From the NCBI RefSeq assembly GCF_022138605.1, contig NZ_JACBFS010000001.1, positions 124,001-188,000 on the forward strand: a stretch of DNA of 64,000 nucleotides, read 5' to 3'. This stretch comes from Xanthobacter sp. NM-25. Lineage in GTDB: Bacteria; Pseudomonadota; Alphaproteobacteria; Rhizobiales; Xanthobacteraceae. Shown one piece after another: positions 18,485-28,692 of the stretch. How positions within the stretch are numbered: position 1 is the first letter of the stretch; every line of letters starts with the position of its first letter. Below the pieces are notes generated by a model that was given only the letters and a program-made list of their open reading frames with translations, made no database searches and had not been told where the DNA came from. A program made the translations under genes and the position numbers.

Positions 18485-19261
18485 ATGCCCCCATCAGATC
18501 TTTTGAAAAGCGCGCTCACACCGCTCATCGGCGCCATTTCGGCGCTGGTGTTGTGGGAAGTGGTGGTGCGCGGCACCGGCGTTTCACCGATCATGGTGCC
18601 GCCCCCCTCATTGGTGCTGGCGGACATTGCCGCCGCGCCCCTGTGGTTCGCCCAGCAGACCGCCTTCACCGCCCTCATCACCCTTGCCGGCTTTGCCAGC
18701 GCGGCGGTGTTCGGCGTGCTGTTCGCGGTGCTGATCGTGGAATGGAAGCTGCTGGACCGACTGTTGTTTCCGCTGTTCGTGGCGTTCAATTCGGTGCCCA
18801 AGGTGGCGGTGGCGCCGCTGTTCATCATCTGGTTCGGCACCGGGGCACAGCCCAAGATCGCCATCTCGTTCCTGGTGGCGGTGTTTGCCATTGTCGTGGA
18901 TACGGCGCTCGGCCTGCGCTCGGTGCCCCAGGACACGCTGGATCTCGCCCGGGCGCTGCGCGGATCGCGGCTCAAGGTGCTGTGGCGCATCAAGCTGCAA
19001 TGCGCCCTGCCCCACATCTTCGCCGGGCTCAAGGTCACCATGTCGCTGGCGCTGGTGGGCGCCATCGTGGGCGAGTTCGTCTCCTCTCAGCAGGGGCTGG
19101 GCTATGTCATCCTCACCGCCCAGGGCATGTTCGACACCCCGCGCGTGTTCGCCGCCCTGCTGATCCTGGCGGTGTTGGGCGTCGCTTTGATCGCCGCCAT
19201 CGACGTGGCCGAGCGCTTCGCTTTGCCCTGGCGCCACCGCCGGGCGGCCGACGGCCATTGA
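18485..19261 (+). CDS. ABC transporter permease (SsuC/TauC type)
   Basis: 258 residues from ATG (MPPSDLLKSALTP) with GAGGAG 5-8 bases upstream. Six hydrophobic segments and the EAA loop ARALRGSRLKVLWRIKLQCALPHIFAGLK that contacts the ATPase. Third gene of the importer, about 100 bases after the ATPase gene, followed by a bidirectional terminator. Confidence 0.93.
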   Translation: MPPSDLLKSALTPLIGAISALVLWEVVVRGTGVSPIMVPPPSLVLADIAAAPLWFAQQTAFTALITLAGFASAAVFGVLFAVLIVEWKLLDRLLFPLFVAFNSVPKVAVAPLFIIWFGTGAQPKIAISFLVAVFAIVVDTALGLRSVPQDTLDLARALRGSRLKVLWRIKLQCALPHIFAGLKVTMSLALVGAIVGEFVSSQQGLGYVILTAQGMFDTPRVFAALLILAVLGVALIAAIDVAERFALPWRHRRAADGH

Positions 19262-19276
19262 GAGGCCTCAGTGACA

Positions 19277-19303
19277 AAAAGGCCCGGCAATGCCGGGCCT
19301 TTT
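19277..19303. terminator. Bidirectional terminator between ABC permease and amidase
   Basis: AAAAGGCCCGGC / GCCGGGCCTTTT 12-base stem with a three-base loop. T-rich flanks on both strands (TTTTCTTTT rightwards, TTTTT leftwards) let it end both the ABC operon and the long minus-strand catabolic transcript. Confidence 0.9.
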
Positions 19304-19310
19304 CTTTTGC

Positions 19311-20744
19311 CTATACGCCTGGGCAAGGGGGCGGGGGCAACGCCGTCTCGAAGGCGGCGGCTGCCGCCAGCAGCGTTGCATCGGCATTCCAGCGGCCGAC
19401 CAGCTGGACCCCCAGCGGCCCGCCGTTGGCCGCCAGCCCCACCGGCAGCGCGATGGCGGGATGGCCGGTGAGATCGAACAAAGAGAGGGCCGCCGTCCAC
19501 TCCGCGCGCAGTGGGCCGGCCTCCACCCCATCCACCACCAGTGGGGCGGAAAGATCGAAATCCGCGGCCACCAGCGGCGCCGAGACACAGGGCGTCAGAA
19601 TGAAATCGAACCGCGTTTCCAGCAGCCCCTGCACGGCGCGAAACAGCTGTGCCCGGCCGATCTGGGCGCGGGCGAGATCGAGGGCGCTATAGGCCCGGGC
19701 CTCCCTGATGCCGGCGGCCAGGGCCGGCGAGAGCTGCGCCAGCTCGGCGTCGCCGGCGCTGGCGAAGCGAGAGGCCCAATTGGTCTGCTGCAGAGTCTTC
19801 CAGATGGGATCGGGATGGGCGAGGCCATAGGCCTCCTCCTCCACGCGTGCGCCCAGCGCCTCCAGCACCTCCGCCGCGCGCCGGGTGGTGGCCTCCACCT
19901 CGCCGGCCACCCGGCTGTTGCCGGTGCGCAGCCACAGCAGCACCCGCGCGCCCTCCAACGGGTTGTCGCCCATGGCGAAATTCGCCGGCTCAGGTGCGCC
20001 CCGCAGACTCCAGGGATCATTGGCCACCGGCCCGGACGCCACATCCAGCCCCAGTGCCAGATCCGCCACATGCCGGGCCATCAGGCCCAGGTGGATGAAG
20101 CTGCCGAAGGCATCGGGCACCCGCTCGTGCGGCACCCGGCTCAAGGTGGGCTTGAAGCCATAGACGCCGGTGGCCGCCGCCGGCAGGCGCGCCGAGCAGC
20201 CCGCATCGGTGGCAAGGGTCAGCGGCGTCACGCCGAGAGCGACACTCGCCCCCGCGCCGGCCGATGAGCCCCCACAGGTGAGCCCAGCCGCGAACGGATT
20301 GAGGGTGAGGCCCGTCAACGGCGAGAAGCCGAGCGGGGAATGGGCAAATTCCGTAGTGGTGGTCTTGCCGATGACCACCGCGCCCGCCGCCTTCAGCCGC
20401 GCCACGGCGGCGATATCGGCCTTGGCGGGGGCCGCATCGCGGAACGATGGCGCGCCCCAGCGGGTGGGCAGGCCGGCGCTGTCGAGAATGTCCTTCACCG
20501 CCACCGGCACGCCCAGCAGCGGCCCCTGCGGTGCACCGGCGGCGATGGCGGCGTCGAGCGCATCGGCGGCGGCCAGGGCGCCTTCGTCGTCGATGACCAC
20601 GAAGCAGTTGCAGGCCGCCTGGGCGGCGTGGGCGCGGGCCAGGGCTTCGCTCACACTGTCGTGCACGCTGCGGGCACCGCGCGCATGGTCCTCGGCGAGG
20701 CGGGCGGCGGCTCCGGGCGTCACCGCGATATCAACGGGACGCAT
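19311..20744 (-). CDS. Amidase (amidase-signature family), catabolic cluster
   Basis: 477 residues. Ser-cisSer-Lys amidase: Lys84 in PVAVKDILD, glycine/serine loop CGGSSAGAGAS (158-168) and nucleophile Ser184 in TDAGCSARLPAA. The usual GGSIR here reads GCSAR, an unusual variant that keeps the catalytic Ser. Related to aspartyl-tRNA amidotransferase A-like and aryl-amide hydrolases. It starts 3 bases after the oxygenase small-subunit stop and is the last gene of the minus-strand cluster. It likely cleaves an amide either before or after the oxygenase step; substrate unknown. Confidence 0.87.
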   Translation of the reverse strand: MRPVDIAVTPGAAARLAEDHARGARSVHDSVSEALARAHAAQAACNCFVVIDDEGALAAADALDAAIAAGAPQGPLLGVPVAVKDILDSAGLPTRWGAPSFRDAAPAKADIAAVARLKAAGAVVIGKTTTTEFAHSPLGFSPLTGLTLNPFAAGLTCGGSSAGAGASVALGVTPLTLATDAGCSARLPAAATGVYGFKPTLSRVPHERVPDAFGSFIHLGLMARHVADLALGLDVASGPVANDPWSLRGAPEPANFAMGDNPLEGARVLLWLRTGNSRVAGEVEATTRRAAEVLEALGARVEEEAYGLAHPDPIWKTLQQTNWASRFASAGDAELAQLSPALAAGIREARAYSALDLARAQIGRAQLFRAVQGLLETRFDFILTPCVSAPLVAADFDLSAPLVVDGVEAGPLRAEWTAALSLFDLTGHPAIALPVGLAANGGPLGVQLVGRWNADATLLAAAAAFETALPPPPCPGV

Positions 20745-20747
20745 GGC

Positions 20748-21266
20748 TCACACCGGAATGCACAAAGCGTTGTCCACCAGCAGGCTGTCATAGATGCAGG
20801 TGCGCGACTTCAGCCGCAGCCCGCTCGGCGTGCGCACGAACACGTCGTCATAGCGCCCCACCTGGTGGATGGTGGCGGCAGGGCGATCGAACAGCACCTG
20901 GAACACCACATAGTCGGCGTTTGCGGTGAAGCTGCCATCGGCCGCCTCGCGCACCGAGAGATTGCTCACCATGTGCCGCAGATAGCGCGGCGCGAACATG
21001 GCCGTCTTCTCCAGAGCGAAGGCGCGATCGCGGATCATGCCGCCGTTTTCGCAATAGATGAGCCCCACCGGCAGCCCGCGATCATGGTTCTCGCGGGAAA
21101 TGATGGTGTAGAACGCATCCTCGGTGAATAGCGCCGCCCAATCGGCGAGACGCTGGCTGTCCAGTGCCGCGCAATAGCGGGCGTTGAATGCGTCCACCTC
21201 GGCCTTCAGCAGCAGCGCATCGATCAGATCGTCGCGGGTTTGCGCCGGCTTTTCCATGGTCAACAT
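20748..21266 (-). CDS. Aromatic-ring-hydroxylating oxygenase small (beta) subunit, NagH-like
   Basis: 172 residues from ATG (MLTMEKPAQTRDD); its GGAG site sits between this ATG and the end of the alpha-subunit frame. SnoaL-like/NTF2 beta-subunit fold: AFNARYCAALDSQRLADWAALFTEDAFY, then ENHDRGLPVGLIYCENGGMIRDRAFALEKT and C-terminal SGLRLKSRTCIYDS. These blocks match salicylate 5-hydroxylase small subunits (NagH). It packs with the alpha subunit encoded immediately upstream in the operon; it is structural, with no redox centre. Confidence 0.9.
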   Translation of the reverse strand: MLTMEKPAQTRDDLIDALLLKAEVDAFNARYCAALDSQRLADWAALFTEDAFYTIISRENHDRGLPVGLIYCENGGMIRDRAFALEKTAMFAPRYLRHMVSNLSVREAADGSFTANADYVVFQVLFDRPAATIHQVGRYDDVFVRTPSGLRLKSRTCIYDSLLVDNALCIPV

Positions 21267-21276
21267 CTGGCGCTCC

Positions 21277-24168
21277 TCACGCAATGCCCATCACATCGCG
21301 CCAATGCTTGTACATGGCGCGAATGGCGGCTTCGGAGATCAGGGTATCGGCGGTGCCCGCCTCGGTCTCGGGATCGAGCTTCACCAGGTGCTCGCCGTCC
21401 GTCACCCGCAGCATGCCATCCTGCACGAACTTGATGGCCTCGTTGTCCTCGAGGCCGAGGAAGCCGGCGGGACCCATGAGGTTGCCCTGGCGCAGGCGAT
21501 GGCGGGTCATCTCCTCATCATCGCCCTCGAAGCCGAACATGGTCCACTTCATCACGAACTCATTGGGCCCGTTGGGGATAATGTGGCGGATGCCCAGCGT
21601 GTTCATCTCCCGCTGCACGATCAGGTTCGGCCAGATGGTGGCCATGGTGACCGACCAGGGGCTGTCGAACTCGTCAATGAAGTTCATGAAGCGCGGCTCT
21701 TCGAGGCTCATGCCTTCCTTGTAGGCGCGCATCTCCTTCTTCTTGTCCTCATCCACGTTGCCGGCCTCGGACTTGGCGGAGGCCATGACCCCGTGGCGGC
21801 CGCTGGGATCGGCCAGCATCAGCGACTTGTTGCCGGCCACCAGCAGGCCGAACGTCACCAGGAAGGTGTGCAGCAAGGTGGCGTGGTAGGGGTCCTTGAG
21901 GTTCTCGTGGTAGAGCTTCCAATTGCCCGGCAGCGAATGGCGGTAATGGCCGAGCAGCTTGGGCTTGCGGCCATCGAATGTGGTCTCGAATTCGTGCATC
22001 ACCTCGGGGCCGAGGTAATCGGCCAGGGGCTCCATGTCTTCGGCATAGGAGGCGAAGACGACACCGCGATGGGTCTCCACCTTCAGCTGCCGCAGGCCGT
22101 GCTCCGCCGGCTTGAAGTCCTTCGGCATGCCGCCCTTGCCATCCACCCCCCGGCGGAACGGCACGCCCACCAGATTGCCCTTCAGATCATAGGACCACTG
22201 GTGATAGGGGCACACGAACTCCTTGGCGGTGCCGGACAATTCGCGGCAGAACTCGGCTGCGCGATGGGCGCAGCGGTTCTCGAACACGTGGATCGTGCCA
22301 TCCTCGGCCCGCGACACCACCACCGGGGTGGGGCCGACGTTGGAGCGGATAAAATCGCCGGGATTCTCCACCTCGCATTCCAGCGCCACGAAATTCCAGG
22401 TGCGGCCATGGAAGATCCGTTCCACCTCGCGCTGGTAAATGGTCTCATCCGTGTAAACCCAATCGGGAATGATGGAGAGACCGTCCTTCGGCCATGCATA
22501 CGTCTTGGCGAATTGGGCGGCAGGATCCGCGCTCATGTCGTCGTCCTCCGAAATCGCGTCTGAATTCTCGTCATCGCACGCGGCATCCAGGGTCACCGGC
22601 CGCGCGTCATGGGCGGCCCCATCGAAGGGGGCCTCGGCGTCCAGCTCCGCGCGGGCGGCGCGGATGGCGGCCGGATCGTCGACAGCGAGCACCGCCGTCA
22701 CCCGCCCGCTCTGGGGGTCGAGAGTGCGATAGACCGCACCGGCGGCCGCATCTGGCCCGCTCACCACCACTGCATCGTCAGGTGCGGTGATGCCCAGCAT
22801 CTGAATGTTGAAGCCGAACTGATCGCTCCAGAACCAGGGCGCCTTGGCCTCGGCCGCACCGGCCACACCGGCGATGGAGCGGCCCGCGGCCGCGCCCTGC
22901 TCTTCCGCATTCTGCCAACTCTCCAGCCGGCGCGCACGCCCCCGCAAGGGCGTGGCATGCAGGGCGCAGTCGCCGGCGGCCCAGATGCCTTCGACGCTGG
23001 TGCGCGCTTCGCCATCCACCACGATGCCGCCATCGACAGCGCAACCCGCCGCCTCGGCCAGCGCCGTCTCCGGCTCGAGGCCGACGCCGACCAGCACCAC
23101 ATCCGCCATCACCGGCCCGGCCGATGTGGCGATGGTGAGGTGTGCAGCCTCCTGGGTGATCCCGGTCACGGCCGTATCGCGACGGATGGAGACGCCCGCC
23201 CGCTCCGCCACCTGGCGAAACACCGCACCCAGAGGGGCCGGCAGCAAGCGGGCCATCAGCTCCGGCTCGCGCTCCAGCAGCACCACCTCCGCACCGCGCG
23301 CGACGGCGGCGGAGGCCAGTTCCAGGCCGATGAAGCCGCCGCCGATAACCGCCACCCGCCCGGCGCCCTTGAGCGCCATGGCGATCGCCTGCGCATCCTC
23401 CAGCGTCCGCAGATAATGCACCCCCGGCAGATCGCCGCCGGGCGCGGTGAGGCGCCGCGCCCGCCCGCCGGTGGCGAGCAGCAACGCGCCATAGGCGAGG
23501 GCCGCGCCATCGCTCAGCGTGACCGTACGGGCCACAGGATCGATCGCCGTGGCCCGCACCCCGAGATGCAACGTGACGCCCAGCGCCTGCGCATCGGCGG
23601 GCGACAGGCGCATGCAGCTGGCCGCATCGAACCCCTCCGCCAGGGCCGCCTTGGACAAAGGCGGCCGCTCATAAGGAGCGTGGCGCTCTTCGCCCACCAG
23701 ATGGATGGGTGCCGCGAATCCCGCGGCGCGCGCCGCACGAATGGCAGCGGCAGCCGCCTGCCCCGCGCCGATAATCACCAGCGGCAGCGCTGCGGAGGCC
23801 CCCTCGGAATGCGCACCGGCGGCCGGGCATTCGGCCGCGCTATTAGGATGTATACCGCTTATTTCGAGATCCACATAGACATCCCCGCCCTCCACCTTCA
23901 CGGCATAGGTTGCAAGGTCGCGGGTGAGCGGGGCGCACAGGGCCCGGCCGGTGCGGATGTCGAACACGCCCTGGTGCAGGGGGCATTCGATGGTGCCATC
24001 CTCCACCCAGCCATCCTTGAGGAACGCCAACGCATGGGTGCAGATGCCGTGGGTGGCGAACACCTCCGCGCCGAAGCGGTAGAGGGCGATCGGGGTCGCC
24101 TCCAGCTCCACACCCACCACGCCGCTGTCGCGCAATGATTCCAGGGCGGCAACCCTCTGCCAGGCCAT
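21277..24168 (-). CDS. Fused Rieske ferredoxin - FAD reductase - Rieske oxygenase alpha subunit
   Basis: 963 residues in one uninterrupted frame. Residues 1-105: Rieske ferredoxin, CTH (Cys43, His45) and CPLHQG (Cys62, His65). Residues 128-530: FAD/NAD ferredoxin reductase with VIIGAGQAA (FAD), RVAVIGGGFIGLELAS (NAD) and GIWAAGDCA. Residues 545-963: oxygenase alpha subunit, second Rieske site CAHR..CPYHQW (C633, H635, C653, H656) and mononuclear iron motif DPYHATLLH (His 762 and 767, bridging Asp 759). This last part closely resembles salicylate 5-hydroxylase NagG (blocks GVPFRRGV, GGMPKDF, IKDPYH-like). An acidic linker (CDDENSDAISEDDD) joins parts two and three, and a strong internal ribosome site precedes Met545, so a free 419-residue alpha subunit may also be made. 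M3 of the frame was chosen as start for its better spacing to GGAG. Confidence 0.88.
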   Translation of the reverse strand: MAWQRVAALESLRDSGVVGVELEATPIALYRFGAEVFATHGICTHALAFLKDGWVEDGTIECPLHQGVFDIRTGRALCAPLTRDLATYAVKVEGGDVYVDLEISGIHPNSAAECPAAGAHSEGASAALPLVIIGAGQAAAAAIRAARAAGFAAPIHLVGEERHAPYERPPLSKAALAEGFDAASCMRLSPADAQALGVTLHLGVRATAIDPVARTVTLSDGAALAYGALLLATGGRARRLTAPGGDLPGVHYLRTLEDAQAIAMALKGAGRVAVIGGGFIGLELASAAVARGAEVVLLEREPELMARLLPAPLGAVFRQVAERAGVSIRRDTAVTGITQEAAHLTIATSAGPVMADVVLVGVGLEPETALAEAAGCAVDGGIVVDGEARTSVEGIWAAGDCALHATPLRGRARRLESWQNAEEQGAAAGRSIAGVAGAAEAKAPWFWSDQFGFNIQMLGITAPDDAVVVSGPDAAAGAVYRTLDPQSGRVTAVLAVDDPAAIRAARAELDAEAPFDGAAHDARPVTLDAACDDENSDAISEDDDMSADPAAQFAKTYAWPKDGLSIIPDWVYTDETIYQREVERIFHGRTWNFVALECEVENPGDFIRSNVGPTPVVVSRAEDGTIHVFENRCAHRAAEFCRELSGTAKEFVCPYHQWSYDLKGNLVGVPFRRGVDGKGGMPKDFKPAEHGLRQLKVETHRGVVFASYAEDMEPLADYLGPEVMHEFETTFDGRKPKLLGHYRHSLPGNWKLYHENLKDPYHATLLHTFLVTFGLLVAGNKSLMLADPSGRHGVMASAKSEAGNVDEDKKKEMRAYKEGMSLEEPRFMNFIDEFDSPWSVTMATIWPNLIVQREMNTLGIRHIIPNGPNEFVMKWTMFGFEGDDEEMTRHRLRQGNLMGPAGFLGLEDNEAIKFVQDGMLRVTDGEHLVKLDPETEAGTADTLISEAAIRAMYKHWRDVMGIA
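22537..22549 (-). promoter_or_regulatory. Internal ribosome-binding site before the oxygenase alpha domain
   Basis: GGAGG at 22545-22549, eight bases before an in-frame ATG at 22536 (MSADPAAQF). This is the ideal spacing and sequence for a start, inside a longer coding frame, and gives a product of normal NagG length. Confidence 0.7.
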
Positions 24169-24201
24169 CCCCATGCTCCAGAGTGATTTCGGATTTTACT
24201 C

Positions 24202-24229
24202 AGTATACTTTCTATTTGATCCAAAACAA
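24202..24229 (-). promoter_or_regulatory. Promoter with candidate MarR operator, site B
   Basis: On the minus strand TTGTTT (24224-24229), a 16-base spacer and TATACT (24202-24207) form a plausible promoter 34 bases before the fused oxygenase gene. The palindrome AGTATACT (24202-24209) covers the -10 element; the wider form on the minus strand is AGTATACTGA. This position suits repression by the MarR protein and gives the oxygenase-amidase genes their own transcript. Confidence 0.6.
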
Positions 24230-24247
24230 GGCCGGCAACGGCCGACG

Positions 24248-25380
<1,133 letters not shown>

Positions 25381-25384
<4 letters not shown>

Positions 25385-26196
25385 GCTCCCACCTCGTTCA
25401 ATGCGCGCGCCACCGCCGCCCGATGCATGGCGCGGAAGCTCGCGGGATGGCCCGCCAGCGCCGCCTCCACCTCCTCATCCGCCACGCGTTCCACCGGCTC
25501 GCCCTTGAGCAGGGCGGCGGACGTTGCTTCCAGCACCACCGGCGGTGCCTCGATGGCCCCGCACACCACGCGCGCAAGGCCCGCCTCGCGATCCAGCACC
25601 ACCGCGCCGATGGCCTGGGCGAATTCGCCGGTCTTGCGGCACACCTTGTGGTAGCCGGCGCGCGCGGTGGCGGAGAGCACCGGCACCTGCACCGCACTCA
25701 AAATCTCGTCGTCAGCCAGGCTGGTGGTGTAAGCGGCGATCATGAAATCGCCGAGGCGCGACAGGCGCGTTCCGCCCGCCCCAGTGATGACGAGCCGCGC
25801 ATCCAGCACCGCCATGGTGGACACCCAGTCCGCCGCCGGGTCCGCATGGGCGAGGCTGCCGCCGATGGTGCCGCGGTTGCGCACCGCCCGATAGGCGATG
25901 CCATGGGCCACCCGGGCCATGAGGCCGGCGGTGACATCCGGCACCACTCCATCCTCGATCTCGCCATGGGTCCAGCCGGCGCCGATTTCCAGGTGGGTAT
26001 CGCTGCGCTTCAGCGCGCGCAGCGCCTCCACCCGGCGCAGGTCCACCAGCAGGCTGGGGCGCGCCAGGCGCAGGTTGAGCATGGGGCCGAGGGAGCAGCC
26101 CCCCGACACCGCCTTCGCCCCCTCGTGCGCGCCGAGGGCGGCCACCGCATCGGGCAGGCTGGTGGCAAGGGTCAGGTCATAGGCGGCGGGCTTCAT
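25381..26196 (-). CDS. Mo hydroxylase FAD subunit (CoxM/CutM-like)
   Basis: 271 residues. FAD-binding motifs AVSGGCSLGPMLNLRLARP and RNRGTIGGSLAHADPAADW (the TIGGxxxxxxP-type site) followed by a CO-dehydrogenase-flavoprotein C-terminal domain (YHKVCRKTGEFAQAIGAVV). It relays electrons from the Fe-S subunit to the acceptor. It overlaps both neighbours by four bases (ATGA), so the three subunits are translationally coupled. Confidence 0.94.
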
Positions 26197-28598
26197 GCGG
26201 CGCTCCTGGCGGCAGCGATGGCGTCGAGCACGCGCTCGGGCGTGGCCGGGATCTCGTTCACGGTCGCCCCGAAGCCCTTCAGCGCGTCATTGATGGCGTT
26301 GACCAACGCCCCGGCCGGGGCAATGGCGCCGCCCTCCCCCACGCCCTTGATGCCGTGGGCCGAGAAGGGCGAAAGCGTCTCGGTATGGGAAATGCGCACC
26401 TTGGGCAGCTCGGTGGGGCCCGGCAGCAGATAGTCGATAAGGGTCGAGGCCAGCGGCTGGCCCTGCGCGTCGTATGTGCTTTCCTCGAACAGGGCGCTGC
26501 CGATGCCCTGGGCGACACCGCCATAGGCCTGGCCTTCGACGATCATGGGGTTCACCATGCGTCCGCAATCCTCCACCACCACATAGTCGAGGATCTCAGT
26601 GGCCCCCGTGGCCGGGTCCACCGCCACCACTGCCGCATGGGTGGCATAAGAGAACAGGCCGGTGTCGACGTCCGGCTTATAGCCTTCAGTGACCTCGAGG
26701 CCGCCGGTCTCCACCCCGTCGGGCAGCACTTCCGGCGTGAGATACCAGGCCCGCGCCACCTCCTCCAATGTCAGGGAAGCATTGCGGCCTTCCACCGCGC
26801 CATTCTCGAAGCGGATCTCTTCCGGCGCGCACTGCATGAGGTGGGCGGCGAGCAGACGCACCCGCTCCGCCAGCTTCTCCGCCGCCTTGGAGACGGCGCC
26901 GCCGGCCATGACGATGCCGCGCGAGGCATAGGCGCCGGTGGAGAAGGGCGTCGCCGCCGTATCCCCCAGCACCACCCGGATCTTCGAGACCGGCAGGGTT
27001 AGAATTTCGCTCGCCACCTGGGCGAGGGTGGTCTCCAGGCCCTGGCCGATGGTGTGGATGCCCGCCTTCACATCCGCACTGCCATCGGGATTGAGGCGGA
27101 TGGTGGCCTGCTCGTAGCCCGGCACCAGGGGCGTGCCCCAGGAGGCGAATACCTTGGTGCCGTGGGCGGATTGCTCCGTATAGGTGGAAAAGCCCACGCC
27201 GATCAGGCGGCCATCGACTTCGCCCGTCTGCTGGCGGACGCGCACCGCATCGAGAGCGATCATCTCCCGGGCGGTGGCGAGGGAGGCCTGATAGTCGCCG
27301 CTGTCGTAGTATTTTTTGGTGATGTTGGTGTAGGGCATGGCGCTGGCGGGAACGAGGTTCTCCATGCGCACGTCCGCCGCCTCGCGCCCCACGGCGGCGG
27401 CGATGGCATCAATGGTGAGCTCCATGGCGAAGCACACGCCCGGCCGCGCCACGCCGCGATAGGGCGCGAAGGGCGGCTTGTTGGTGGCCACCGAATAGGT
27501 CTTGCAGCGATATTGCGGCCAAATATACGGCCCCGGCAGATTGCCGCCCGCCTGCGCCGCCTCCAGGCAGGCGCTGAACGGCCAGACCGAATAGGCCCCC
27601 ACGTTCACGCACACCTCGGCATCGAGCGCGAGCAGCTTGCCCCGCTCGTCCGCATAAGCGGTGATCACATATTCATGCTCACGGGCATTGGCGCCGGCGG
27701 TGAGGTGCTCGCGCCGATCCTCGATCCAGCGGAACGGGCGCTTCAAAGTGAGAGCCAGCCACGCCACCAGCACTTCCTCGGGCTGCAGCAGGCATTTGTA
27801 GCCGAAGCCGCCGCCCACATCCGGCGGGGCGATGCGGATCTGCGCCTGCGGCAGGTTCAAGGTCTCGCTGAGGCCGGTGCGGATCATGTGCGGCACCTGG
27901 GTGGAGGTGTGCACCACCAGCTGGTTCGCCTGGAAATCCCAATAGGCCAGCACCCCCTTGCCTTCCATGGGGTGCATGCACTGGCGGGCGGTGCGAAAGC
28001 GCTTTTCGACACGGATGGGCGCTGTGCGCGCCACCTCGTCCACCCCGCCGCTGTCGAAGCTCGTCTGCAGAAAGAGATTGTCGCCCCAGGCCTCGTGCAC
28101 CAGCGCGGCGCCGGCGGCGCGGCCGCTGTCGCAATCGACGATGGCGGGCAGTTCCTCGTAGTCGAACGCCACCGCTTCGCACAGATCCTCCGCCTCGGCG
28201 CGGGTGGGGGCATAGGCCATGGCGACGATCTCGCCCACGAACCGCACCTTGTCCTTCGCCAGCGGCGGGTAGGCGGACAGTTTGTAGGTGGGCAGCGTGG
28301 AGCGGGTGACGATGGCGCCGACGCCCGGCGCATCCTCCGCCGCGAACACCACGTCCTCATGCCCCTGCGGCTTCGCCACCGAGAGGATGCGGGCATGGGC
28401 CACAGGGCTGCGCAGGAAGGCGACGTCGGCGAGGCCCGGCATGCGGATATCGCCGACGAAACGGCCCCGCCCCATGAGATGGCGGGCATCCTCCTTGCGC
28501 CGGACCCGCGCGCCGATCCCTTCGCCCTTGGCGGCCGGGTGCGTGGGGTTGTCAGCGGACATCTGTGCGTCGCCGGACATCTGTGCGTCGCCGGACAT
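26193..28598 (-). CDS. Mo hydroxylase large subunit (xanthine dehydrogenase/CoxL family)
   Basis: 801 residues. Molybdopterin-cytosine/guanine-type large subunit: N-terminal GIGARVRRKEDARHLMGRGRFVGDI, moco contacts DVGGGFGYKCLLQPEEVLVAW, and the active-site loop APYRGVARPG at about residue 378-388. The form I CO dehydrogenase motif (AYxCSFR) is absent, so it is not a true CO dehydrogenase but an aldehyde or N-heteroaromatic hydroxylase type. C-terminal GxGE region GVGEGGAIAPAGALVNAI carries the catalytic Glu. The start has a tandem 18-base duplication, giving MSGDAQMSGDAQMSADNP; any of three ATGs could be used, and the first has an AAGGA site. Confidence 0.93.
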   Translation of the reverse strand: MSGDAQMSGDAQMSADNPTHPAAKGEGIGARVRRKEDARHLMGRGRFVGDIRMPGLADVAFLRSPVAHARILSVAKPQGHEDVVFAAEDAPGVGAIVTRSTLPTYKLSAYPPLAKDKVRFVGEIVAMAYAPTRAEAEDLCEAVAFDYEELPAIVDCDSGRAAGAALVHEAWGDNLFLQTSFDSGGVDEVARTAPIRVEKRFRTARQCMHPMEGKGVLAYWDFQANQLVVHTSTQVPHMIRTGLSETLNLPQAQIRIAPPDVGGGFGYKCLLQPEEVLVAWLALTLKRPFRWIEDRREHLTAGANAREHEYVITAYADERGKLLALDAEVCVNVGAYSVWPFSACLEAAQAGGNLPGPYIWPQYRCKTYSVATNKPPFAPYRGVARPGVCFAMELTIDAIAAAVGREAADVRMENLVPASAMPYTNITKKYYDSGDYQASLATAREMIALDAVRVRQQTGEVDGRLIGVGFSTYTEQSAHGTKVFASWGTPLVPGYEQATIRLNPDGSADVKAGIHTIGQGLETTLAQVASEILTLPVSKIRVVLGDTAATPFSTGAYASRGIVMAGGAVSKAAEKLAERVRLLAAHLMQCAPEEIRFENGAVEGRNASLTLEEVARAWYLTPEVLPDGVETGGLEVTEGYKPDVDTGLFSYATHAAVVAVDPATGATEILDYVVVEDCGRMVNPMIVEGQAYGGVAQGIGSALFEESTYDAQGQPLASTLIDYLLPGPTELPKVRISHTETLSPFSAHGIKGVGEGGAIAPAGALVNAINDALKGFGATVNEIPATPERVLDAIAAARSAA
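28563..28598 (-). repeat. Tandem 18-base duplication at the Mo-hydroxylase large-subunit start
   Basis: ATGTCCGGCGACGCACAG occurs twice head-to-tail and is followed by a related third unit (ATGTCCGCTGAC). Each copy encodes MSGDAQ and brings its own ATG. Confidence 0.9.
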
Positions 28599-28692
28599 GG
28601 GGCAGATCCTTTCCCGTCACATCGAGAACCGGGGCGGCGGACCGCCCCGGTTGAGCAGCTCAGGTTGCCGCAAGTCTCTCAGACTTTGCGCT

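Noticed and set aside
26193..28598. Aerobic CO dehydrogenase (form I)
   Set aside because: The active-site loop reads APYRGVARPG, not AYxCSFR, and the cluster context is aromatic catabolism.
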